64,000 nucleotides of DNA, taken from NCBI RefSeq assembly GCF_023159225.1, contig NC_063163.1, positions 108,531,885 through 108,595,884 of the forward strand, given 5' to 3'. Shown in pieces: positions 12,675-24,099 of the stretch. Origin of the DNA: Perognathus longimembris pacificus (taxonomy: Eukaryota; Chordata; Mammalia; Rodentia; Heteromyidae). The notes beneath the pieces were generated by a model that was not told where the DNA came from, made no database searches, and worked only from the letters and a program-made list of their open reading frames with translations. The translations under genes were made by a program, and so were the position numbers. Numbering within the stretch: the stretch's first letter is position 1; each line of letters begins with the position of its first letter.

Positions 12675-13525
12675 GATTTTATACACTTTAAAATGGTTTT
12701 ATTGTTATTATAAAGATGATGTATAGAAGGGTTACATAATCCAGGCAAAGAGTACATTTCTTTTTGGACAATATCACCTCTTCTCTGACTCTTTCCCAGT
12801 TTATCCCTCTCATCCTCATTCACATGTTTTGCAGTTTATTTTCAATATCGTGTCCAGTGAGTACCATGGCTGCATTTGTTCACCCTTTATATCCCTCCAT
12901 TTTTGTGCCTCTTCTTATATAAACAGAACAGAAAAGAAAATAGAAACACCAAAAAAGAAAAAAGCCCATTATTTTCATTTCTTGGAGTTCATTTTGATAA
13001 ATGTAACTTTGTATGTTCAGATGCACATAGGCATTGCCCTTTGTGCGAATGCCTGGAGTCCTGTCTAATTTATCATATCTCAGTGTATTTTAGGTATAGC
13101 TTCTGAATATGAGAGAAAACACCTGGTGTTTGCCTCTTTGAGCATGACTTCCCTCACTTAACACAATTTGTTCTAGGTCCATCCATTTCCCTGAAAATGA
13201 CATAATATTCTTTCTAATGGCTGTGTAAAATTCCATTGTGTATAGATAGCACATTTTTTATTCACTCATTTATTGCAGGGCATCTGGGCTGTTTCTACAA
13301 CTTGGATATTGTGAATAATGCAGCAATGAACATGGATATGCAAGTGTCTTTATGGTCTCCTGAGTAAATGCCCATGAGTGGTATGGCTGAGTTGTAGGGA
13401 AGGTCTATGTTTAGTTTTTTTTTGAGGAATGTCCAAACTTCTGTCTAGAGTAGCTATACTAGTTTACATTGCCACCAACACTGCAATAGGGTTCTTTTTT
13501 CCCCACATCCCTGCCAGCATTTGTT
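12675..13525 (-). mobile_element. LINE-1, minus strand, 3' part (left of retrocopy)
   Basis: This reads as the reverse complement of an L1 3' end. It starts from a 3' terminus resembling the TGTACATCACTTTGACAATAAA end (diverged) and runs back into ORF2. Anchors are the reverse forms of ATGGACCTAGAACAAATTG and TTGCCACCAACACTGCAATAGG. The element is interrupted at 13525 by a retrocopy and resumes at 15022. Confidence 0.8.
13510..13525. repeat. Target-site duplication, left copy (retrocopy)
   Basis: cctgccagcatttgtt, matched exactly at 15006-15021. It lies inside L1 sequence and marks where the DEPDC1B retrocopy entered. Confidence 0.85.
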
Positions 13526-15005
13526 TTGTGTTTTTTTAAAAACAGCATTTATTTACATTTCATTTATTTTCACAAAGATGAAAGAGGTTGAAGGAAATAT
13601 ATATATATATATATACACATATATGTGTGTGCATGTATATTTAGAGTAGTCTCATATTACTTAATTCAGTTATGTTTTTCACAAAACCAACAGACTCAAG
13701 TTAGGTCTAAAGGGAATCAAAGAATTTATCATTCAGCTTTCCATCCTTAGCAAAGACTGAAATTATTCCATTACAGGCGGATGCAAATCTCCCACAGTGA
13801 TAGGTAAATGCCAATTCATACATATGTTGCTAAAGAACCAGCTTCAGTCAAATCTGTCATGACAACCAACAAATCCACAATGAAAGGCACAATCATCACA
13901 ATATGGGACAGTAAGTTTTGTGCAACATTTAAGAAATGGAATTTACACAGGAGAAAACACAACTGGCTCTTCAGTCAACATCATCACAGTAGCAATATTC
14001 AGTGTCTGCTCATTCAAGTATATACATTATTCTCAACACTGGACTTCAGTACAATAGTTACAACAGACTTTGTAACTATGATATCCACAGATCATTTACA
14101 AACACATGTAAAACAAAACATAAAAAAAAATTTACCCCAAGATTTTGTAACAATTCCAAACCTGTCAACAATGACCACTATCTATTTTGCTGGTAATTTT
14201 ATTGGTTTAAACAACTTTAAAAATGACATTGAGTTTTATTTTAAAAATTAACAAAATACTGACAATGGCTCAACATTTGAAAAGTCATATCATCTGCATT
14301 GTCTCTATTTCAGTAGTTTCTATTTTGTGAGTTTCTTTCTTTCACCACTTTCTCCATCAGCAACAACCCCCAAATCTCCAGTTCTGCTGCTGTGGACGTA
14401 CCACATCTGGAAACTCCAAGTCCTCTGAAATGGCGGGACCGGCTTTTTCAGGGCCCACATGAACAGCTGTGGTCTCTGCGTTTTTCAGAAAACAGAAGTG
14501 CTTCACTCTCTGGTGTAGGAAATCGTTCTTGGTAGACTTCAGGATAGGATTTCTGAAACTGCTTCAGTTTCTTCTTCCTCTCTTTGCTGGAGAGCTTGGC
14601 ATCCACTATGACTTCCTCCAGCAAGGCAGCCAGTGGTTCCTGAGAGCCATATGCTCTCTGGTATTCAAATGCCTCAGGGCTGATTTGATGGCAAAATGAA
14701 GGAGCAGATAATGTGACATACATATCAGCTCCTGGGTATTTTATCTGGACTCTTCATAGATGAGCCACATGCTCCTCTATGGACGCCTGCAAAGCCAAAG
14801 GGACTTTCAGAATCTTCTGGTAATTGTCCATCAGAAATGTCACCAACCTAAGCAGCTAATAACTCATCTAAGTCTACTTCATCCTTAGAACACAAGACAC
14901 ACCGGGAAAATGTCTGAACCATCAGCGTCTGAGTGCCGAAACCATCACACAGTGGTGGCATCTCTTCGTTTAGGCAGATCCTTGTCATCATCCTCATGAG
15001 CAGCT
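13526..15005 (-). pseudogene. DEPDC1B: DEPDC1B processed pseudogene, 5'-truncated
   Basis: Minus strand. Bases 15005 to about 14401 encode roughly the last 200 residues of DEPDC1B, a DEP and RhoGAP-like domain protein linked to mitotic de-adhesion. Recognisable segments are [51 protein letters not shown] and the MWALKKP terminus. 14400-13526 is its 3' UTR, ending at a T run (A tail). Lesions are a 1-nt insertion at about 14849, a nonsense TGA at 14754-14756, a small frameshifting deletion near 14480, and TGG where the stop is expected at 14401-14403. There are no introns, and a 16-bp target-site duplication flanks it. It is non-coding. The gene name rests on memory of the human C-terminus. 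Confidence 0.88.
13597..13640. repeat. (AT)n/(GT)n low-complexity tract
   Basis: Alternating AT followed by a short GT stretch, within the 3' UTR part of the DEPDC1B retrocopy. Confidence 0.85.
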
Positions 15006-15021
15006 CCTGCCAGCATTTGTT
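15006..15021. repeat. Target-site duplication, right copy (retrocopy)
   Basis: Identical to 13510-13525. Confidence 0.85.
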
Positions 15022-15385
15022 GTTGTTCGAATTCACAATGTCAGCCAATCTAACTAAGGTGAGATGGGATCTCAGAGTTATTTTGATTTGCATTGCCTTT
15101 ATGGCCAGGGATGATGAGCATTTCCTCATGTGTTTCTTTGCTATTCTTAACTTTTCTTCTGAGAAGTCTCTCTTTAGTTCCTTTTCCCATCTAGTAATTG
15201 GTTTATTAGCTTGGGGAGGGATTAGTTTCTTGAGCTCCTTGTATATTTTGGATATTAGGCCTTTTTCTGATGTATTGCTGGTAAAGACTTCCTTGTCTGT
15301 TGCCTGTCATCCTACTTTAGTAACTGTCCTTTGCTGGGCAAAACCTTTTCAGTTAGATGTAATCCATTTGTCAAATCTTTATAGA
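15022..15385 (-). mobile_element. LINE-1, minus strand, continuation (right of retrocopy)
   Basis: Continues the interrupted L1. It reads in reverse through ORF2 sequence (reverse of GAGATGGGATCTCAGAGTTA, TTGATTTGCATTGCC and CTTTTCAGTTAGATGTAATCC). Part of the long frame at 14933-15418 is this antisense L1. Confidence 0.8.
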
Positions 15386-15535
15386 CTTTCAAAAAATAAA
15401 ATAAAATATTGTGAATAAGTTTATTCTAGTTAAGTTGACCACTGAAAAGAACTGGATAATTCTTTCAAGCATACAAATTAATAAAATTTACAAACCAGGA
15501 AATAGAAACATTAAGTAGCTCTCAATGAATTAAAG

Positions 15536-15632
15536 AGTGCATTATGTAGCCCAGGCTGGCCTGGAACTTGCCACTCGCCCATCAAAGCTTTTTGAGTGCT
15601 AAGATTTACAGCATTAACTACTATGCCCAGAG
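15536..15632 (-). repeat. B1-like SINE
   Basis: Reverse complement of a 7SL-derived monomer (TGTAGCCCAGGCTGGCCTGG at 15544). Confidence 0.7.
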
Positions 15633-15839
15633 GAATTTGTTCCTAAGGACCTTTGCAAAATAAATTTCAGCTCTTTAAAAATGTCTTCACTGTGCAATTC
15701 TTCAAGACATCCCATGTTCAAATACAGATTAAAAAGTGATATCAAAGAGGAAAAATAGAGTGCAAGAGTACAATTTATTTAAAATCTTTTAGTTCTCTCC
15801 TTTGAGTGTACAGAAATATTTATCGTGATTGAAGTTCTC

Positions 15840-16110
15840 TTTTTGCAGGGAGAACTTCTGTCAACTTTATGGTCAATCAGGCCACGCCTGTGACTTAGAC
15901 CATTTTAACCATGCATACCTTTCTCACACACTGTCCCTGGATGTCTGTCTGTTTAAAAGTGTCTGCACTCCTGAAGTTGGTTGAAGACACACTGAAGCTT
16001 CCTTCCCATGGCTGCCATGTAATAAATCTTTCTTTGTCCTTTACCACATCTCTTTACTTGATGTATGGGAACATGGGAGACTTCTAAAGTTTGGGCATGG
16101 GGGTCTAAAA
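15840..16110 (+). repeat. Candidate solo LTR
   Basis: The layout is that of an LTR. A TATA-like TTTAAAAG lies at about 15952, followed by about 65 bp, an AATAAA at about 16020 and a GT/T-rich stretch. I could not place it in a family and see no paired LTR or internal region. Confidence 0.3.
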
Positions 16111-16526
16111 ATCCAATGCCAATTAAATGCCTTCTTATTTAATTTTATGCTCATTCTTAGACTCTAATTGAACTTACTCCAAATGAAAATATTTAATTTG
16201 CCATTTTGTCTTTCTGGACAAGTTGACTTTTTTTCTTTTTTGCTAAAATTGTGGTTTGTTCTTGGACGTTTCTTGTGTGGAACAGAAGGGAGTATCTTCA
16301 GCTCCACCTACATGCTATTTGATAGCATACCAGACACTTGAGGGTGAATGCATGCACCACATATACACAAATCTTGAGTTTATATACATCGACCCATGAA
16401 TTTGCTACAATCTATGTATCACAAGTACTCAAACCAACAGTAAAAAGACTTAGAGAAACCCTGGCTCACTTGAAAAATCTTGATGAATTGAAAATGAAAT
16501 TGCCATGGAAACCATCCCTGAAGTGG

Positions 16527-16589
<63 letters not shown>
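16527..16589. repeat. (TC)n(AC)n compound microsatellite
   Basis: About 32 bp of TC followed by about 29 bp of AC. Confidence 0.95.
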
Positions 16590-16590
<1 letters not shown>

Positions 16591-16599
16591 CATACACTA

Positions 16600-18200
16600 A
16601 AAATAATCTTGCAAAGCTCTTAGAAGCAAGCAAACATTTAATGAACTCCTGAGGTCCTCTTTGCTTTTAGTCTCAAGAAGAACTTGCCTTGTGGGGCTGA
16701 TTTTAAATTTTTTAATAATTATTTGATAGTTTATTTGATAATTATTTGATAGTGTGTGTAGTGAGATTCAGAATAGGATATAAAATTTATTAGAATCCTC
16801 CTGAGATGTGGAGTGTTATAAGTTGGCACATGAGACATCATCATTACTGAGATTAAGCTGAGCATGACCAAGCTATGTGCAAGTATGTAAAAGTACTGAA
16901 AATCATACACAAGCAGGATATGTGCAGTGTGGTTAGTTGAGGTTGGTTAGAAGAAGATGGACTTTAAAAAAATGATTTTTGTAGTGTTTTCAAGAGTATT
17001 TCATCCTTCATTTGGACCAAAAACGTATATAAGTCATTTGCTAGCTAAGGCTTTAATTCTTCTGAATTGAAATTTATTTCTTGGTTACAAAATTTGTTAT
17101 CCTTCATATAAGAAAGTCTCATACAGAATTTAGAATGAAAGTTGCTACCCAAAACTTTATTAATTCTTATAATAGTCTCAACCAATGATGTAGGCAATAA
17201 GACCTGTGATTTTCTAAATTTTCAGCCAGGTCTTTACCCTCCTACTACATTCAGAATTTTCTTGCTCCAAGCCAGTGATTTGAATTAAAGGATTACATTT
17301 CAAGATCAGGGCAAAAGATGTGACTCCATGCATGGTATTAAGCCACGAATTACTGATCTCATTGAGCAAAGCTTCAAGTCTCTTTTGACTACTTGCTCCA
17401 AAAAAGTATTTGTTTATTTGTCGATATTAAACTATTAAACTGCACGAACAGGCAGGAGATTATTTTTGAACTTGAAGAATTTCAAATATCTGGATAAAAT
17501 AATGAATTCCCCTTTTTGATGTTTAGTACTCCCTAGTTTGACCTTTCTTGGCCCTAACGCTCTCCATTTGCCTTTAAAATTACTTGCTTTTATGAATGAA
17601 GAATCCTATTGTAATTAAAAGAACTGCTTCAGAGAATTCATTTTCACTCATAGGGAGGCAGTATAGCCAATAATTAAGACTAGAATATTGGAGTTGGACA
17701 GACCATAGTTGACTCAAGATTAGCTCCTGATTTAGTAAAGAATTTTAAATTGATAGATAATATCATTTATATTTGTTGTGCACAGGCATTTGAAGCATAT
17801 GTAAATAAACATAGCTAGTCAATAAATGCATTGCCTTGCATACTTATTTTTGTGGTGAGAACACTTAATATCCATTCTTTAAGAATAAAATATATCATCA
17901 TTAAATATAGTCTCCTTGTTTTAAAAACAAAAATTAGCAGATATAAGTTATGAGGTGACTGTGAGTAACAAATGATGTAACATTTGTACATTGCTGTTGG
18001 ATTCTCAGTGGGGTATTGGGTTGGACACATTGTTGAACATACAGAGAGGGTCAATACAAGTTACTAAGAATTATTTTCCCCCACTGTGCTTTGTTTTTAA
18101 TTGTGCCTAAAATGATGCAACTTAAAGGTTAAAAAAGATCACTAAAAGCATGTAAAGCTTATCAAAAGTACATGGAATCTCTTCTGGTTGAGTCAGACTC
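16600..18200. other. Intergenic, no feature seen
   Basis: AT-rich, with no recognisable gene or repeat. A short direct repeat around 16715-16755 (tttgataattatttgatag) is local only. Confidence 0.35.
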
Positions 18201-18809
18201 TGGGGCAATGGTCCTGTGGGAGCCTCTGTAACACGCTCACTAAGCTCGCTAATAAAAGATCTTCAGTTTCCTTCTATCCATGGTGCTAGAAAAAGATGCT
18301 ATCCCTCCCCTGGAAACCCAACAGGAGCTTCAGGAGGCAACCAGACATCGTGCTGTGCAGCACCAAATAAACTAGCACAATTGACTCTAAAAGTGGAGAC
18401 GCAGAAGCAGAGTTGTCTGCACTCCAAGTTGCCCAGTTCTTTCCTTTAGATTCATTTCCATCTTCAAGAAAGAGATGGATGGGAAGAAGTAGAGAACAGC
18501 AGTGTGGCTCAGGCTGAAGCAGGTGAGTGCCTGACCCACTATGTGCTTCATAGAGTTACAAGCTCCAAGCAGAGAGGCTAGATCATTGGAGTTCATCTAC
18601 TGTAGTAAGTCAGTAGTACTGGGATTTTGTGCAGATTGCTTAGGCCTAGGGTCCTCACATGTAAAATGGGGACTGCTGTAATGCCTCCCAGCAGTTGGAA
18701 GAATACCTAGCCCCTAGTCAGTGCCACAGCCTGTAGATGTCTTTTTTCTTCTTCCTTTACCCCCATAGATTCCGTGAACTTCCAAGGTGTGTAGCCAGCA
18801 GAAGTTGAC

Positions 18810-18831
18810 TCTTTTCTTTTTCCTTTCATAG
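18810..18831 (+). promoter_or_regulatory. Splice acceptor of OR8B12-like coding exon
   Basis: The pyrimidine-rich tract CTCTTTTCTTTTTCCTTTCATAG ends at AG 18830-18831. It would join a distant non-coding exon to the coding exon, leaving 16 nt before the ATG. Confidence 0.55.
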
Positions 18832-18847
18832 ACCCTCCTAGAGGAGA

Positions 18848-19780
18848 ATGTCTGCAGAAAACTCCTCCTTTGTGACAGAGTTCGTCCTTTCAGGCTTAAC
18901 AGATCAGCCAGGACTCCAGATGCCGCTCTTCTTGCTGTTTCTAGGTTTCTACATGGTCACTGTGGTGGGGAATTTGGGCCTAATAGCTTTGATTGGGTTG
19001 AACTCTCACCTGCATATTCCAATGTACTTCTTCCTCTTCAACCTGTCCTTCATAGATTGCAGTTACTCCACTACCCTCACCCCTAAAATGCTCATGGGTT
19101 TTGTCTTAAAGAAAAACCTCATTTCCTATGCTGGGTGTATAACTCAATTCTTTTTCTTTTGCTTCTTTGTCTTTTCTGAATCCTACATTCTATCAGCGAT
19201 GGCTTATGATCGCTATGTTGCCATCTGTAAACCACTATTGTACAAGGTCATTATGTCTCCCCAAATGTGTTTCTTCCTTTTGGCTGGAGTCTATGGGATG
19301 GGGGTTTTTGGGGCTGTAGCCCATATGGGAAATATAATGTTTATAACCTTTTGTGAAGATAATCTGATCAATCACTACATGTGTGACATCATTCCTCTCC
19401 TTGAACTGTCCTGTAATAGTTCTTACATACACCTACTGGTGGTCTTTATTGTGGTGACCATTGGCATTGGTATTCCCATTGTTACTATTTTTATTTCTTA
19501 TGGTTTTATTCTTTCCAACATTCTCCACATTAGCTCCTCTTCTGGCAGGTCCAAAGCCTTCAGTACCTGCAGCTCCCATATTATTGTGGTATCTCTTTTC
19601 TTTGGGTCCGGAGCTTTTATGTACCTCAAACCACCTTCTATTTTGCCACTGGACCAGGGAAAAGTGTCCTCTATCTTCTATACTGCAGTGGTGCCCATGT
19701 TCAACCCATTAATCTATAGCCTGAGGAATAAGGATGTCAAAATTGCCCTGAAGAAAACCTTAAGTAGAAATGTCTTCTGA
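18848..19780 (+). CDS. OR8B12: Olfactory receptor, family 8 subfamily B, OR8B12-like
   Basis: A complete 310-residue class A odorant GPCR, usual length, with no frameshift or stop. It acts in the cilia of olfactory sensory neurons and couples to Golf. N-glycosylation site NSS is at residues 5-7, GN at 41-42 in TM1, PMYFFL at 58-63, [10 protein letters not shown] at 118-127 (TM3/loop 2), extracellular Cys97 and loop-2 cysteines 169, 179 and 189, KAFSTCSSH at 236-244 (TM6), and [12 protein letters not shown] at 286-297 (TM7/tail). The sequence SILPLDQGKVSS and SCNSSY point to OR8B12 among human family members. The ATG is preceded by an acceptor 16 nt upstream. Unusual residues are HIPMY (normally HTPMY) and PMFNP (normally PMLNP). 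Orthology is inferred and the OR assignment is certain. Confidence 0.95.
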   Translation: MSAENSSFVTEFVLSGLTDQPGLQMPLFLLFLGFYMVTVVGNLGLIALIGLNSHLHIPMYFFLFNLSFIDCSYSTTLTPKMLMGFVLKKNLISYAGCITQFFFFCFFVFSESYILSAMAYDRYVAICKPLLYKVIMSPQMCFFLLAGVYGMGVFGAVAHMGNIMFITFCEDNLINHYMCDIIPLLELSCNSSYIHLLVVFIVVTIGIGIPIVTIFISYGFILSNILHISSSSGRSKAFSTCSSHIIVVSLFFGSGAFMYLKPPSILPLDQGKVSSIFYTAVVPMFNPLIYSLRNKDVKIALKKTLSRNVF

Positions 19781-21336
19781 AAGTGATTGAGAAGAAGAAT
19801 CCAAAACTTTATGAGAATTTTCTTTATTTCCATTTTCAGTGAAGGAAACAAAAATCAATGCTGTCTGTTCTCTACCGAAAAGATCTTAAATCTTATTCTA
19901 GGTCCTTGAATTTCATCCAGTTTACTGTGCTTCCCTTTATTTCTGCTATCTTGTTGCTTTTTTTTCCCCCTCATGGCCAGTTTCACTTCTAAGTTTATTG
20001 TTATTTGTTCTTTTTGTTTTGTAATTTTCAAGAAGTCTATTCACAGTGATGCTATGTGACTTTACATGGATTAATTTTTGGAAGATCACTTTTGAAAGTG
20101 CTGGAGATGAACAATTTGGTTGAATCATGGAAGTTTGGGAATCATTTTTAGCATGTGTCTATATGCACATGAGATATGATTTGCTATGTTGATCCCTAGA
20201 AATATGATGTGCAAGCAATTCCTGTGAATGGTTACACCTTTGACCAAAAGTAGATGATTTGTCTTTAACTGGCTTGTTGTTCCATGTCCCAGCAGGCCAA
20301 AGGATGGGATAATTCATTTTAAAAAATTAATGCATTTTTATTCAAGTACTGTTTTTTTCACATTATAAATATAACCCATCCTTAAGGATTTACTTCTCAA
20401 TTTGTTTTTGTGCTACATTACAATATGAGTTATCATTTAAAAATCAATATTTACATTACAATGTTGGCAGTAAATAATACTCATCAAAGCAAAGTGTACC
20501 CATTTGTATTTTTACATTATGTAAGTGCAACTTATTCTTTCTCAATAGATCTATTCTCTCAAAATATAATAAACTTAAAGATGGTGAAATGGATTTGTTG
20601 GTATCCAATTATCCAACATTTTCTGTGTAAAATCTAAAAACCCAAGAATTGTTTGCCATGAAATACATGAAATTTACTTTACTACATCAATTGTGTTACT
20701 GACATTCTCTCTAGGAGATCACAGTAAGAGCGTGTATGATGTGCTCCCTTCTCTTGTGGAGGGAAGGCCTGAAGTTTTCTATCTCTGCTTGTACCTGGGT
20801 TTATAAAATTTATATGGAGAGTTAGAAGGAATTAGCAAGTTGTGTGGTTTCAGATCTAAGCTCTTCCTTCCAACTAGCTTTATTCACAGTAAAATCCGAT
20901 CTTTAGATCCCCTTATATATCTGCCTTCCGTGTTTCATTTCTCACACTGCTAAGGAAGACTGACAGTCATTTTCATAATAAGTCCTCTCCCAACAGTATT
21001 TTCTCTGTCCCTTTACACATCAACTGATTCATCCATTATTATCATCTTCCTCTTCCCAAGGAAGAAGGCTTTACTGGACATCAGTAAAGCTCCCAGTTTT
21101 GTTTACACTGATGCATTTCTGCCTGGAATGATCTGCCTTCTTTTCTTCAGGTCAGTTTCTTAATTATCTTTCAGGACTCATAGCAATTAGTTACCAGCAT
21201 AACATAAATTTGACCTCATGTTTCCATGGTAACATGTTAGGATAGGACTTGGTTTCAAAGTGAAAATGTAGACTGAAGTAAATATATAATAAATAAACTA
21301 TCATAGAAGCAAAAATACATCACACATGGAAAACCA
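19781..21336. other. Intergenic, no feature seen
   Basis: The 3' flank of the OR8B12-like gene. No recognisable repeat or gene. I did not see a clear AATAAA close to the stop codon. Confidence 0.35.
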
Positions 21337-21386
<50 letters not shown>

Positions 21387-21400
21387 TGTCTGTCTGTGTG
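21337..21400. repeat. (TG)n microsatellite
   Basis: A TG run with a TCTG-type interruption at 21385-21396. It directly abuts the SINE that follows. Confidence 0.95.
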
Positions 21401-21641
21401 TACCTGTCCTGGGGCTTAAACTTGGGGTCTGGAAGCTATACCTGACCCTTTTTTTTTACCCTTCAAAGCTAGTGCTCCACCACTTAAGCCACCGCTTAAG
21501 CTTCCAGCTTTTCAGTGATTCATTGAAAATTACAGCTTCACTATGGACTTTCCTGCCCCAGCTAGCTTTGGACTGCAATCCTCAGATCTCAGCCTCCCGA
21601 GTAGATAGGATTACAGGCAGGAGCCACTGGTCCCCAGCTGA
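21401..21641 (-). repeat. B4-like composite SINE
   Basis: Minus strand. The B1-like head (reverse of GAGTAGATAGGATTACAGGC) is near 21600. The ID-like part has CCACCACTTAAGCC reversed at 21477. Confidence 0.65.
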
Positions 21642-22086
21642 AAAACAATATTTTTTAACAATTAAAATTAGGTCCCTAATTTTGTAACATGGACAATAAA
21701 CTACATTAAGTTGATTACTTACGAAATCTCAGTGGATATATTTGTAAAACATAGCCCATGAAAAATAGAACTTTGGGATAGCATTGATCACTTACATTGT
21801 CAAGAATATTTATGTTAGCTAAACATTAAATTATTAATGAGTTTTAACAAAGTTAGATGTTAACTGATGGAGTATTATTTTATAAAACTTTACAGAAGAT
21901 ATTCAGTGGATGCATTTATTCCCTATATAGCTGATTTCTCTCACTCTTTGTTTTTTGTTTGTTGTTTTGTTAATACTGGAATTTGGACTCAAGGTCCTTG
22001 AACTTGAGATAAGCATTTATTTCCACTTGAGTCATGTCTCCAATAGGGTGAAATAGTTGATTTCTAGTTTCATTGAAAAAAAAAAG

Positions 22087-22185
22087 ATGGGGGCTGGAGG
22101 CATGGCTTACAGCACCAGCCAATGAGTGAAAGCCAATGTCAGATACTGAGTTTAAGTTCTAGTTTAAAAAAAAAAAGAAAGAAAA
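22087..22185 (+). repeat. ID-like SINE monomer
   Basis: GGGGGCTGGAGGCATGGCTTA head, degenerate tRNA-like boxes and an A-rich tail. There is no second monomer. Confidence 0.5.
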
Positions 22186-23149
22186 AATATGGATATGATA
22201 ACTAATCCAAGTTAAGTTTTTTAAATCTATTTACCCTCTTTTTACAATTTAACTTCTTGCTTTGTCTTCAGGATATATATTCAAACAAAGCTTTTTAAAA
22301 TTATGGGTTGCAAATCAAAAGTGGACCATGACAACTTACCAGAGGAAAACTATTGGGAAAAAGCCAAGGATGTTTGTTGATACATACATAAAGGGAAGTC
22401 TGAAACTATGGATTTGAAAGAACCAGGGACAACTCCAGGCCCAGCCCCTTGACGTGGCTCCCTATATGTGGCAGGAGGCTGGGCATCTGAGAAGCTGTGC
22501 TCCTTAGTTGTATCTGCAAAAGACACAGTGTTGCTGTTGCCATGCTTTTGCTGCTGCTGAGGCAGCAGAGCCATCAGGATAGAGTGGGGGACAGGTAGAG
22601 TGATCACGGAAAGGCAAGCTTCAGGTAGCTGGCTCTGTGCAGAGGAACATCTGCACTAAAAGCAGAAGTAATTTGTCAGGACACAGGCCAAGACACAGGT
22701 AATTATAGGGAGTCTTGCATTTGAATAGGTCCTTACTGGTGGATGATGCAGACCTAGCACTTCACCCAGGATGGGTGCCAAGTTGCTCTCTTTCGTCCAT
22801 CCCTGAGTGGGTGGAGCTGCGTGGTTTTATGCTGCCCTGTCATTACTGAGGTGTGGGAGGTTGTGTGTGTGTGGGGGGAGGGGGGGAGTGCCTCAGGAAC
22901 AAGCCACACATTTAGTTGGTATAGAATTTGTTTTGATTTCTTTTTAAAAATGCATTGAAGGTTTTTATTTTGTTGGAAGTAGAGATACAAGACTCAGCTA
23001 TGATTGTGTCTCTTCATTGTAATCTGTGATCTGAAGATCTTTCACTCTGGGCCTTAATTCATTCATGCAAACTTCCTTGCATTTAGTGCAGCTTTAAAAA
23101 AAAAAAATCCCTGACCCTGGTCTTTGTGCAAAATGTTTTGATCTCACTA
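22186..23149. other. Intergenic, no feature seen
   Basis: Short frames only. A Gln-rich minus-strand frame at 22350-22607 matches no family I know. There is a G-rich tract at 22862-22890. Confidence 0.35.
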
Positions 23150-23162
23150 GAATTGTCTTTTT

Positions 23163-23345
23163 TTTTTTTTGCCAGTCCTGGGGCTTGGACTCAGGGCCTG
23201 AGTACGCAAGGCTAGCACTCTGCCACTTGAGCACACAGCGCCGCTTCTGGCCATTTTCTGTATATGTGGTGCTGGGGAATTGAACCCAGGGCTTCATGTA
23301 TATGAGGCAAGCACTCTTGCCACTAGGCCATATCCCCAGCCCCTG
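23163..23345 (-). repeat. Dimeric IDL-Geo-type SINE with internal deletion
   Basis: Minus strand, T run at 23160. It lacks about 25 bp of the second monomer (CACTGTCCCTGGC region missing). Duplication gaattgtcttttt lies at 23150-23162 and 23346-23358. Confidence 0.9.
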
Positions 23346-23819
23346 GAATTGTCTTTTTAAAAAATAGTTGAGTTGGTTGGCGTTCTTAACTTTAGAAGTC
23401 AATTCTCTTTTATCTAGGCAACCTCTAAATGTATGCCAGGACTTGCAAAATGAAGGCTGCATAATCCTAAATCCAGGTAGTGACAGTGTGCTGTGGATGG
23501 TGGAGTGTGACATTTGTAATTAGATGATTAGGCCTTGAACCCCCGTTTTATTTTTGAGAGTGATGAGTCAATGTCTTTACTTCTAAAATGAAGAAATAAA
23601 TCATATAAACGCAGGACTATTTTGAGGGTTATATAGGATAATAAATATAAAAATTCTTTCAAGTTTTAACCTCCTATCCTAGGGTGGATTGTCATCTAGG
23701 CATTTGGATTTATCTTTATTTATATATTTTTTTAGTTCTGTGCTGTTTTCTTTTGTCTAATTAACTTTTTAAAAAATATCTTTAAAATTGTTCAAAGGCG
23801 TTTTCAGCATGTCAGTGTA

Positions 23820-24060
23820 TGAATAAAACAAATCTTGACTAGCATCACCCTTTCCATCACTCTTTCCTCTACATATACCTATTCCAAACCCATCCACCCA
23901 CCCCGTTACCTAGTTCTATTTTCACATGCATATATTGAGTATTAAGACTGTGTCAGCCCCCTGTTCCACTCTCTATCTGTCTTCACCCTAAATTCTAGGG
24001 CCCTTAGATAAAACAAATTTCAGCTTCTTTAAACTAGGGTTTGGTATTTTTAGAAGCTCA
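23820..24060. repeat. Unnamed dispersed repeat, copy A
   Basis: Similar in order and wording to 56850-57065. Both have CCCACCCC..., then CTAGTTCTATTTTCACAT (copy A) or CTAGTTCCATTTTCACAT (copy B), then TTGAGTATTA, TCTGTCTTC or similar, and TTTCAGCTTC. The family is unknown to me, possibly an L1 subregion. Confidence 0.4.
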
Positions 24061-24099
24061 GATTTTTTATTTAAATGTAGATTTTTTTTTCAGTCCATA

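Noticed and set aside
14933..15418. 161-residue + strand frame as a gene
   Set aside because: It is antisense to the DEPDC1B retrocopy and to L1 ORF2.
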